DNA of 30,546 nucleotides from CAZUVM01 sp964623885 (lineage in GTDB: Bacteria > Verrucomicrobiota > Verrucomicrobiia > Limisphaerales > UBA8199), in contig CAZUVM010000019.1 in NCBI GenBank assembly GCA_964623885.1, forward strand, positions 1 to 30,546, given 5' to 3'. The notes under the pieces are model-generated. The model did not search any database, had not been told where the DNA came from, and was given only the letters and a program-made list of their open reading frames with translations. The translations under genes and the position numbers were made by a program. Shown piece after piece: positions 16,563-23,290 of the stretch (position 1 is the stretch's first letter; each line of letters opens with the position of its first letter).

Positions 16563-16823
16563 ATGCCTCGCAAAACTCGCCCCGAGAAACCCGATAAACG
16601 CGGTGGCCGCCGTGGCCTGTCAGAAGTGCGCACGCCTCGCCCCAAGCCCAAGATTGATTTTACCGTCGACGCGCTCGACTTTAAGAACACGAACCTGCTC
16701 CGGCAGTTTGTTACCGACCAGGGTCGAATCCTGCCGCGCAAGTACACCGGATTGCCGGCCCATTACCAGCGACGTTTGAATCGCGCCATTAAGCGCGCCC
16801 GTCAAATGCTGCTGATGAAGTAA
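16563..16823 (+). CDS. rpsR: 30S ribosomal protein S18
   Basis: An 86-residue small-subunit protein that binds S6 and the central domain of 16S rRNA. The core is clear: FKNTNLLRQFVTDQGRILPR (residues 41-60) followed by KYTGLPAHYQRRLNRAIKRA and the ending RQMLLMK. The N-terminal 35 residues are Arg/Lys/Pro-rich and somewhat longer than in E. coli. No cysteine is present, so the CxxC seen in zinc-binding S18 forms is absent. It starts 3 bp after rpmG and is closed by a strong terminator. rpsF, its usual neighbour, is not here. Confidence 0.96.
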   Translation: MPRKTRPEKPDKRGGRRGLSEVRTPRPKPKIDFTVDALDFKNTNLLRQFVTDQGRILPRKYTGLPAHYQRRLNRAIKRARQMLLMK

Positions 16824-16844
16824 AGCTGTCTTTCCCTCTAAAAG

Positions 16845-16882
16845 GCAAAAGGGCCGCGCGCTGACGCGGCCCTTTTGCTTTT
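16845..16882. terminator. Strong rho-independent terminator, possibly two-way
   Basis: Arms 16845-16858 and 16865-16878 are perfectly complementary over 14 bp with a 6-nt loop, followed by four T (16879-16882). Because the outer part of the stem is AAAA/TTTT, the same hairpin can also serve the minus-strand ORF ending at 16898. It ends the folE2/dksA-like/rpmG/rpsR block. Confidence 0.9.
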
Positions 16883-16897
16883 CAAATATGGATTGGA

Positions 16898-17059
16898 TTA
16901 AGCTTCGTTGGGTGCCCATTCACCCAGGTGCAGATATTCTTTTATCTTCCTCCGTTCGTAACGATGCTTCAGCGTCTTTTTCGGCTGGTTATCCACCTTC
17001 CGGAATGGATGTTTGGGATTACGAATGGCTTCACTAATGACTTCCAACGATTTGGTCAT
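16898..17059 (-). CDS. Small basic protein of unknown function
   Basis: A 53-residue ORF, ATG 17059 to TAA 16898, beginning MTKSLEVISEAIRNPKHPF and ending EYLHLGEWAPNEA. It is rich in Lys, Arg and His in the middle (RKVDNQPKKTLKHRYERRKI), has no Cys and no membrane segment. It is convergent with rpsR and uses the shared terminator at 16845-16882, which supports it being a real gene. AGGAAA lies too far upstream (about 14 nt) to be a good ribosome binding site. I do not recognise the family; nucleic-acid or ribosome association is only suggested by its charge. Confidence 0.5.
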   Translation of the reverse strand: MTKSLEVISEAIRNPKHPFRKVDNQPKKTLKHRYERRKIKEYLHLGEWAPNEA

Positions 17060-17278
17060 AGCTTGGTTCTTTGTTTCCTTTGTACAACTCGCCAGGCGTG
17101 AAGGATGCCAATGACCTGTCCGCGGCCAGGTCCACCAATTGCTTGAGAATTGGCATCGGTGGCTTCAAGCGAGTTAATTATAAGACAGTTTCGGGAGAAG
17201 TCCATTCAAAACTGAGGGCTTTGCCCCATGGCCCTTCGGAAAACGGGCAGATGGCGACTGGGTTTGGAGAATGCCCGA

Positions 17279-18064
17279 TCAGCTTTGAGCGAATGCTCCC
17301 GATTGCCATTCCTTTTGGATCCGGCTGCGCAATTCCCGTAACCCGGCGCTCTCATATGCCCGGCGGACCTCTGCGTACTCCGCCTTGAGAATCCCCGCCA
17401 ACACGAGAACTCCACCGACGGATAGCTGTGCGATAATCCGCTCGCGATTCTTCAAGAGCACATCGGTTGCCAAATTGGCGCAAACCAAAGAAAATGTGCG
17501 GCGGGAGGAACGGGGCAGGAGGCCCACGTCTTCACGGCTAAACCGAATGCGCCCGGCAACACGGTTCCTGTGCGCATTGGCGCGCGCCACGCGGACTGCT
17601 TCAGGATCGAAGTCCAGCGCCACTATCGGCTCATAACCCAGCCGAGCTGCTGCAATGGCGAGAATGCCCGAGCCAGTCCCCAAATCGAGAAACGATTTCG
17701 CTGACGCTCTTGGCCGATACTTCACAACCTGCCGTAAACAAAATGCTGTCGTTGGATGTTGTCCCGTCCCGAAACTCAGCCCCGGATCCAGCACCACTGT
17801 AAACTGCCCCGGAACTGCGCGCCGACCGCTCCAGCTGGGTCGAATCAGCAACGCGGGCCCTATCTCCATCGGGCGGAAATGGCGCTTCCACGATTCGGCC
17901 CAATCCTGGCGTTTCAACCGCGTCATGGCGATTTTTCCCGGCGTGATTCGCAGACCCAAGGCCGTCAGCTCCCTCAAATGAAGCTGGATTTCCTCACGCA
18001 GGTCTGAACCCCAATTGGGCCTTTGGTCGAAATAGAGGCTTACCGTGGAAAGTCCTGTGGCCAA
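17279..18064 (-). CDS. prmA: Ribosomal protein L11 methyltransferase, start uncertain
   Basis: SAM-dependent enzyme that trimethylates ribosomal protein L11. The Rossmann core is clear: FLDLGTGSGILAIAAARLG (SAM-binding motif I), VALDFDPEAV (motif II Asp), and VCANLATDVL in the position of the N-L/I-x substrate motif; FGTGQHPTT is the PrmA-specific stretch. The first standard start codon is TTG 18064 (261 residues), but sequence typical of the PrmA N-terminus is encoded further upstream in the same open frame (LWRLSVTIAPEAQDAVAEWL, 18163 down to about 18104), and the frame is open to 18235. No ATG, GTG or TTG occurs in that stretch. Either a non-standard start is used, the short form is made, or the gene carries a start-codon lesion. 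It is downstream of the histidine phosphatase gene, and the open extension overlaps that gene's 3' end. Confidence 0.88.
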   Translation of the reverse strand: MATGLSTVSLYFDQRPNWGSDLREEIQLHLRELTALGLRITPGKIAMTRLKRQDWAESWKRHFRPMEIGPALLIRPSWSGRRAVPGQFTVVLDPGLSFGTGQHPTTAFCLRQVVKYRPRASAKSFLDLGTGSGILAIAAARLGYEPIVALDFDPEAVRVARANAHRNRVAGRIRFSREDVGLLPRSSRRTFSLVCANLATDVLLKNRERIIAQLSVGGVLVLAGILKAEYAEVRRAYESAGLRELRSRIQKEWQSGAFAQS

Positions 18065-18228
18065 CTCTGTGTAGGAGCTGGCCGGCTGACCGAATCGCGT
18101 GCCTAACCACTCAGCAACCGCATCTTGCGCCTCCGGCGCTATTGTTACTGAAAGCCGCCAAAGACCTCCGGCGGCTCGTCTTTTCTTCGTTTTGCGGGGT
18201 TTCGTGGCGAAAAAAGTCTCCCGAGTGG

Positions 18229-18951
18229 CTAAATATCAGCTTTAGCCGTGCGCCAGGGAGTGTAGTTCATCAATTGCAATTTAGGTTCACCTGAACTCCA
18301 GCCGACTCGTGTAACGCTGGCATAGTCAATCTCAACTGCCGACCACCGCGGCAGCGGCCAGCCGAACAGGATGCTCAGCAGCATGCGAATAACACCTCCA
18401 TGACAAGCCACGACGACCTGCTGACCGGGATGTTTGCTGAGGATTTGCTTCAGGCAGGGCTCCAGTCGGGCTCGTAAGACCGCGCCGCTTTCTCCGTTAG
18501 GCACGCCGCCGACGTCGATTTGCTCCAGCCAGGCCGTGACGTGCACGCCGAAACGCGTTAATACCTGGTCCCAGTTTAATCCGGTCCAATCTCCAAAATC
18601 GACCTCTCTGAGGTCTGCCAATACCGTTGGGTTGGGCGCACTGTTGGCTAGCCAGGGCGCCAGGGTCTGCTTCACTCGCGCCATCGGGCTGGCGTAAAGC
18701 GCATCGAAGGATAACTCATGCAAATAACGGGCAAGTTTCGCCGCTTGCTCGTGGCCGCGTAGCGACAAACCCATATCAATCCGCCCACCGAACAGGCCCT
18801 GATACTGCTCTTCCACCTCCGCATGACGAACCAGCCAGAGGGTAGGGGGGTCCGCCAACCCACGATTTGCGGATAAAATGGCTGTCGGCCGTTGCGCGCC
18901 GCTCGCCGACGGCTTTTCACCGCCATCCGCAATGGGATCACTGGTATTCAT
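18229..18951 (-). CDS. Histidine phosphatase family protein (phosphoglycerate mutase-like/CobC-like)
   Basis: A 240-residue member of the histidine phosphatase superfamily. Residues 1-36 are a variable, low-complexity leader; then LWLVRHAEVE carries the catalytic RHA (R42, H43). LREVDFGDWTGL (114-125) contains the usual acid-donor Glu, and VVACHGGVIRMLL (181-193) the second catalytic His (H184). The LREVDFGDWTG and HGG-x-IR pattern is shared by alpha-ribazole phosphatases (CobC) and by cofactor-dependent phosphoglycerate mutase-like phosphatases; no cobalamin gene is nearby, so the substrate is unresolved. It lies between rph and prmA on the same strand, with the palindromic element 18989-19123 just upstream of its start. 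Confidence 0.88.
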   Translation of the reverse strand: MNTSDPIADGGEKPSASGAQRPTAILSANRGLADPPTLWLVRHAEVEEQYQGLFGGRIDMGLSLRGHEQAAKLARYLHELSFDALYASPMARVKQTLAPWLANSAPNPTVLADLREVDFGDWTGLNWDQVLTRFGVHVTAWLEQIDVGGVPNGESGAVLRARLEPCLKQILSKHPGQQVVVACHGGVIRMLLSILFGWPLPRWSAVEIDYASVTRVGWSSGEPKLQLMNYTPWRTAKADI

Positions 18952-18988
18952 CGAATTCTCTCCGCTTCCTTTGCTGTCATGCCTGAAT

Positions 18989-19123
18989 CGCTAGTGTAGC
19001 GTCTCACAAACAAATGGAATTATTTGAACAGGAGAAAACGGAGCTCACGGAGAGAAATGCTCTGTTTTCTCTGTTTCCTCCTGTTGAAAGTAATCCATCC
19101 ATTTGTGAGACGGTACACTAGCG
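18989..19123. repeat. 135-bp imperfect palindromic element (MITE/REP-like)
   Basis: Outer arms 18989-19010 and 19102-19123 match as inverted repeats with one difference in 22. After a 4-nt insertion on the left the match continues for a few bases (ATGGA/TCCAT). A second inverted pair, 19023-19043 and 19069-19089, matches at 18 of 21 positions. Almost the whole element can therefore fold as one long hairpin on either strand. The right arm contains the TAG stop codon of rph (19118-19120). No ORF is inside. The size and terminal inverted repeats fit a miniature transposable or REP-type element, but no clean target-site duplication is visible. Confidence 0.75.
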
Positions 19124-19879
19124 GCCATTTCCCAACGCTGCCTCTTGCGCGCGCAGCAGTTCTCGAATCCCGGTCTTGCCCAATTTCAGCATGTCTCCTA
19201 GTTGCGCCTCGCTAAAAGTCGCTTCCTCTCCAGTTCCTTGTAGTTCGATAAACTCACCGGCCGAATTCATCACCAGGTTCAGGTCCACTGCCGCCGCGGC
19301 GTCTTCAGTGTAGCACAAATCCAGCAATGTGCGGCTTTCCACTACGCCCACGCTCACGGCGGCCACTCCGTGCAGGATTGGTGACTGCAACAGCCTTCCT
19401 TCCGCCATCAACTTGCGCACCGCCAGGCTAAGGGCGACATACGACCCGGTTATGGCTGCCGTGCGCGTGCCACCATCGGCCTGGAGCACGTCGCAATCGA
19501 CCCAAATCGTTCGGGTCCCAAGCTTCTCCAAATCCAACGCCGCTCGCATCGCACGGCCAATCAGGCGTTGAATCTCCTGCGAGCGGCCGTCGATTTTCCC
19601 TTTGGTGCTGTCCCGCTGCTTGCGCTGCAAGGTCGAATACGGAAGCATTGAATACTCGGCTGTAATCCATCCGCCGCTGACCCCTTGCTCCTTCATCCAG
19701 CGCGGGACAATTTCCTCTACGGTGACGCCACAGATCACGCGCGTGTTGCCCCACTCGATCAATGTTGAGCCGGTCGCATAGGGCGCGATGCCGTTGGTGA
19801 AACGCACGGGCCGCAACTGGTCTGGCGCCCGGCCATCGGCCCGCGCGCCGGCAGCGAGCGTCACTGTTGCCTGGTCCAT
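19118..19879 (-). CDS. rph: Ribonuclease PH
   Basis: Phosphate-dependent 3'-5' exoribonuclease that trims tRNA 3' ends; forms a hexameric ring. I chose ATG 19879 (253 residues), giving MDQATVTLAAGARADGRAPD and the family start R-x-DGR-x-x-DQLRPV; the frame is open upstream but that part is not conserved and runs into a heptad repeat. Visible family features are TGSTLIEWGNTRVICGVTVE, PRWM-x-x-QG..GGWITAEYSMLPYST, R-x-S..G-x-x-GR-x-QEIQRLIGRA-x-RAA, and VDCDVLQADGGTRTAAITG with the phosphate-site Arg and catalytic Asp. The C-terminus ends LRAQEAALGNGR, with the stop codon inside the palindromic element. It is probably followed in the transcript by the histidine phosphatase and prmA. Confidence 0.96.
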   Translation of the reverse strand: MDQATVTLAAGARADGRAPDQLRPVRFTNGIAPYATGSTLIEWGNTRVICGVTVEEIVPRWMKEQGVSGGWITAEYSMLPYSTLQRKQRDSTKGKIDGRSQEIQRLIGRAMRAALDLEKLGTRTIWVDCDVLQADGGTRTAAITGSYVALSLAVRKLMAEGRLLQSPILHGVAAVSVGVVESRTLLDLCYTEDAAAAVDLNLVMNSAGEFIELQGTGEEATFSEAQLGDMLKLGKTGIRELLRAQEAALGNGR

Positions 19880-20046
19880 ACCGGGCGAGGGTAGGGCAGC
19901 CCGTCTGCTCGGGCAACGAGGAAAACCGGCTTCGGCGATCGTGCTGATAATCGTAAAGCTCATCCTTGTGTTGGACACCACCTTCCCACGTTGGCCCGAC
20001 AGCCCTTGGAAATTGAGTTGAATGTTCAACTGCGCCCTTCGGCCCC

Positions 20047-20088
20047 TCAATAACCAATGACCAATTCCCAATCCCCAATTCTCAATTA
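20047..20088. repeat. Six-unit 7-bp tandem repeat upstream of rph
   Basis: Six consecutive heptamers of consensus YCAATNN (on the minus strand ATTGRNN) run from 20047 to 20088: TCAATAA, CCAATGA, CCAATTC, CCAATCC, CCAATTC, TCAATTA. Every unit keeps CAAT in register. It lies about 170 bp upstream of the chosen rph start, between divergent genes. Confidence 0.8.
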
Positions 20089-20200
20089 ATCGGTGCGCCC
20101 TTGGGCGAGCCTAAGCAAGCTCCGAGGTTCGTCCGAGTCCGTTCGCTGCTTAAATTCTCTTGCGTCTTGGCATGCCCTGTGCTTGATTCAGCGCGTACAC

Positions 20201-20524
20201 GTGCAATCGCGGACATCATGGTTGAGCCTTCGCGACGCGCCTAAAACAGCGCTGGCGGGCTTGCTCGCGTTGGTCCTTTTGGCTTCCGCGTTCCTTGCCG
20301 TAAATCCCTCGTTGCACCAGGCGTTGCACCATCGCGGCGCTGTTGGCCAGCATGTTTGTTTCCTTTGTTCTCTCGCTAAGGGACAGGTCAGCGCCGAAGC
20401 TGCCGCCGGCCTCGTTCTGCTTCCCGTTTTCTATTTCCTCTTCAGCGCGCGGTTGAGCCAGCCCATTTTCCGGCCGGCTTCCGACCGCCGCCTTTCTCCC
20501 AGCCGCGCTCCACCTGTCCGCTGA
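20201..20524 (+). CDS. Small membrane protein with His and Cys pairs, upstream of the metal efflux operon
   Basis: About 107 residues from GTG 20201; TTG 20222 or GTG 20093 are other possible starts in the same frame. The first hydrophobic segment (TALAGLLALVLLASAFLAV) is followed by NPSLHQALHH, then H and CFLC, then a second hydrophobic segment (AAAGLVLLPVFYFLFSA) and a basic tail. His and Cys would face the periplasm if the first segment is a signal or anchor. Small proteins of this type often precede heavy-metal RND genes; a metal-binding or sensing role is inference. It ends 79 bp before the outer-membrane factor gene. I do not recognise a named family, although it recalls DUF2946-type proteins. 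Confidence 0.55.
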   Translation: MQSRTSWLSLRDAPKTALAGLLALVLLASAFLAVNPSLHQALHHRGAVGQHVCFLCSLAKGQVSAEAAAGLVLLPVFYFLFSARLSQPIFRPASDRRLSPSRAPPVR

Positions 20525-20603
20525 CGTTTCGTCGGTCGGCTCAGATTGTAACCCAAAAACCTGGTGTGTCCGTGTGTGCGGACGCTTCCTTGTGGGAGCA
20601 GAA

Positions 20604-22124
20604 ATGAATGGGATATTCGCGGTTTGCTTTAACAAAAATATAACGCAGCGGTTTTTTCGGAGAACTTTGGCAGTGGTTCTGCCGGCGGCTATTATTGCCG
20701 GTTGCGCGGTTGGCCCAAACTACAAGCGGCCGGCGCCTCCGCCGGAGAATAGCTACACCTCCGAGCCGCCCAAGCCCACCGCGGAAGTGACCAACACCTT
20801 AGCGGGGGAGGGCCAAAGGTTTGTCGAGGGCAAGGACATTCCCGCGGATTGGTGGGACTTGTTCCACTCCAAACCGCTCAATGATCTGATCGAGCGGTCG
20901 CTCACCAACAATCCCGATCTCAAAGGAGCCCAGGCGGCACTCACCTCGGCGCAGGAGAGCCTGCGCGCCCAAAAGGGCGTTTATTATCCCAGCGTAACTG
21001 GTTCCTTCTCCGCCACCCGCCAAAAACAGTCTGAAGTGCTCGCGCCCACGCCAAATGCCAATGTCTTTCAGTACAGCCTTTTCACTCCCCAGGTCAGCGT
21101 CTCCTACATGCCGGATGTGTTCGGTTTGAACCGCCGAACAGTCGAATCCGCCAAAGCCCAGGAACAGGAGGTGCGGTACCAAATGATTGCCACCTACCTT
21201 ACCCTGAGCGCGAACGTCGTGGTCGCTGCGGTGCAGGAGGCCTCTTTGCGAGCGCAAATTGCAACTACTCGTGAGCTCATCGAGGTAAGTTCAAATATTG
21301 TCGATATTGTCAGCTTTCAGCTGACGAATGGGTACGCGAGCGGCCTGGATCTGGCCGCGCAGCAGTCGCAACTGGCTCAACTTCAGGCCACGCTTCCGAC
21401 GCTGTTGAAGGAGTTGGCTCAGCAACGCGATTTGCTGGCCGTGCTGGCCGGCGATTTTCCTGGTCAACACCGGGACGAAAACTTTGATCTTTCGACGCTG
21501 CATCTGCCGGAGGACTTGCCGGTGAGCCTGCCCGCCAGAATGGTTGAGCAACGGCCGGATGTCCTTCAGGCCGAGGAAAACTTCCATTCCGCAAGTGCTC
21601 AAGTCGGCGTCGCGATCGCCAACCGCTTGCCGAACATTACGCTCACCGCCGAGGCTGGCAGCACAGCCCTTTCGCTGGAGAAGATTTTTACCTCCGGCAC
21701 CGGGTTTTGGGGAGTAGGCGCGGCACTGTCACAGCCTCTTTTCCAGGGCGGCGCTTTGCTGCATGCGGAACGCGCAGCGAAAGCCAATTACCTTCACGCG
21801 GCGCAGCAATATCGCAGCGCTGTCCTGGCCGCCTGTCAGAATGTAGCCGACACCTTGCACGCCCTTGAGCAGGACGCCGCTGCCGTGAAAGCTGCCGTTG
21901 CTGCCGCCAATGCCGCCAAAGTGACTCTCGACCTCTCCCGCGAGCAATGGCAGGTCGGCTACGGCAGTTACCTGGCGATGCTGAACGCTCAGCAAACCTG
22001 GCAGCAGGCCCGCCTCAACCTGGTGCAGGCCCAGGCCAATCGTTTCGCCGACACCGCCGCGCTTTTCCAGGCTTTGGGTGGAGGCTGGTGGAATCGCGCT
22101 GACCTCAACCCCAAACAATCATGA
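20604..22124 (+). CDS. Outer-membrane efflux lipoprotein (OprM/NodT/CusC type)
   Basis: Outer-membrane channel of a tripartite RND pump. ATG 20604 is chosen (506 residues) because GGAG (20594-20597) gives a Shine-Dalgarno at 6 nt; GTG 20574 is less likely. Residues 1-34 are a lipoprotein signal ending IIAGC, followed by the family hallmark AVGPNYKRP. The duplicated OEP repeat is visible: WWDLFHSKPLNDLIERSLTNNPDLKGA in the first half and RPDVLQAEENFHSASAQVGVAIANRLPNI in the second, followed by GVGAALSQPLFQGGALLHAE. The next gene overlaps it by 4 bp (ATGA), which implies translational coupling. Confidence 0.94.
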   Translation: MNGIFAVCFNKNITQRFFRRTLAVVLPAAIIAGCAVGPNYKRPAPPPENSYTSEPPKPTAEVTNTLAGEGQRFVEGKDIPADWWDLFHSKPLNDLIERSLTNNPDLKGAQAALTSAQESLRAQKGVYYPSVTGSFSATRQKQSEVLAPTPNANVFQYSLFTPQVSVSYMPDVFGLNRRTVESAKAQEQEVRYQMIATYLTLSANVVVAAVQEASLRAQIATTRELIEVSSNIVDIVSFQLTNGYASGLDLAAQQSQLAQLQATLPTLLKELAQQRDLLAVLAGDFPGQHRDENFDLSTLHLPEDLPVSLPARMVEQRPDVLQAEENFHSASAQVGVAIANRLPNITLTAEAGSTALSLEKIFTSGTGFWGVGAALSQPLFQGGALLHAERAAKANYLHAAQQYRSAVLAACQNVADTLHALEQDAAAVKAAVAAANAAKVTLDLSREQWQVGYGSYLAMLNAQQTWQQARLNLVQAQANRFADTAALFQALGGGWWNRADLNPKQS

Positions 22125-23290
22125 ATCACCCTTACCTCAACTTGATTGGCAAGCACCAAAGGAGGCTCGCTTCCTTACTGGTGTCGGCGCTCTTGATTTT
22201 AGCCGGCTGTTCCCCGCGCGCCGACACCACAGCGCCTCAGGTGTCCGTCACGGCGAGTAACGTTACCCTCGCGCCGGCTCAGTTGCAGAGCATCCATTTG
22301 GTAACCGTGCAACAGTCCACATTTCATAAAACTGTCGATACAACGGGTACCGTGGATTTCGACAATGATCAGGCCACGACGATTCTCGCGCCCATGTCCG
22401 GCCCGGTGACCCGCCTGCTCGTTTCTCTCGGCGACCAGGTCAAGGCGGAGCAGCCTTTGGCCGAGGTTGACTCGCCCGACTATGCCACTGCTATCAGCGC
22501 TTATCGCAAAGCGCTGGGGACCGCCAAAATCACTCGGGAACTGGCCGAGCAGGATCAGCAACTCCTGAGTCACCATGGCGTCACTCTGCGTGAGGCGGAA
22601 CAGGCCAAAATCGATGCCGCCAACGCGGAAGCCGACCGCGATGCCGCCCTGCAACAGCTTGTCTCGCTCAAAGTTGATCCGGATACGATCAAAGCAATCC
22701 AGGACGGCAAAACCGTAACCCACGCCTCCGGCTTGATTCGCTCGCCGATCGCCGGAACGGTTGTCGATCGGCCCATCACGCCGGGCGAACTCTTGGATTC
22801 AGGCACCACTCCGTGTTTCACCGTGGCGGATCTTTCCAAGGTTTGGGTAATGGCCCACCTGTTTGGTTCAGACCTGGCCGCGATCAGTGTTGGTGACCCA
22901 GCCGAGGTTTTCACTGGCCGGGGCACGGAACACTTCGCTGGCATCGTGGACAACATTGGCTCGTTGGTCGACCCGGATACCCGCTCCGTGGGCGTTCGCG
23001 TCGTGGTCGAAAACCCAGCCGGCATTCTGAAAAAGCAGGCTTACGTTCGCGTCTTGATCCATGCGCGCGCCGAAAGCTCTGGCCTGCTGATCCCCGTTTC
23101 CTCGATTTTGCGGGATGAAGAAAACCTGCCGTTCGTTTATGTGGCCCAACCCGACAGCAGTTTTGCGCGCCAGCGCGTAACTGCCGGGTATCGTGATGGC
23201 GATCGATACGAAATCACTTCTGGGCTGAAGGCGGGGGATCGCATTGTGACCGAAGGCGGACTGTTCGTTCAATTCCTGCAAAATCAATGA
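22121..23290 (+). CDS. RND efflux periplasmic adaptor (CusB/CzcB type), lipoprotein
   Basis: A 389-residue membrane fusion protein linking the inner-membrane pump to the outer-membrane channel. The signal ends LLILAGC, giving a lipidated Cys at about residue 30. The lipoyl-like half motif TILAPMSGPVTRLLVSLGDQ precedes a hairpin of coiled helices (about 125-195), and the second half is SGLIRSPIAGTVVDRPI. Beta-barrel sequence follows (FTVADLSKVWVMAHLFGSD), and the membrane-proximal domain includes LLIPVSSILRDEENLPFVYV. There is no obvious His- or Met-rich metal-binding N-terminus such as CusB has. It overlaps the genes on both sides by 4 bp. Confidence 0.94.
   Translation: MNHPYLNLIGKHQRRLASLLVSALLILAGCSPRADTTAPQVSVTASNVTLAPAQLQSIHLVTVQQSTFHKTVDTTGTVDFDNDQATTILAPMSGPVTRLLVSLGDQVKAEQPLAEVDSPDYATAISAYRKALGTAKITRELAEQDQQLLSHHGVTLREAEQAKIDAANAEADRDAALQQLVSLKVDPDTIKAIQDGKTVTHASGLIRSPIAGTVVDRPITPGELLDSGTTPCFTVADLSKVWVMAHLFGSDLAAISVGDPAEVFTGRGTEHFAGIVDNIGSLVDPDTRSVGVRVVVENPAGILKKQAYVRVLIHARAESSGLLIPVSSILRDEENLPFVYVAQPDSSFARQRVTAGYRDGDRYEITSGLKAGDRIVTEGGLFVQFLQNQ

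Noticed and set aside
19880..20071. Longer RNase PH with a 64-residue N-terminal extension
   Set aside because: The extension is not conserved in the family and reads toward the heptad CAAT array; ATG 19879 gives the normal length.
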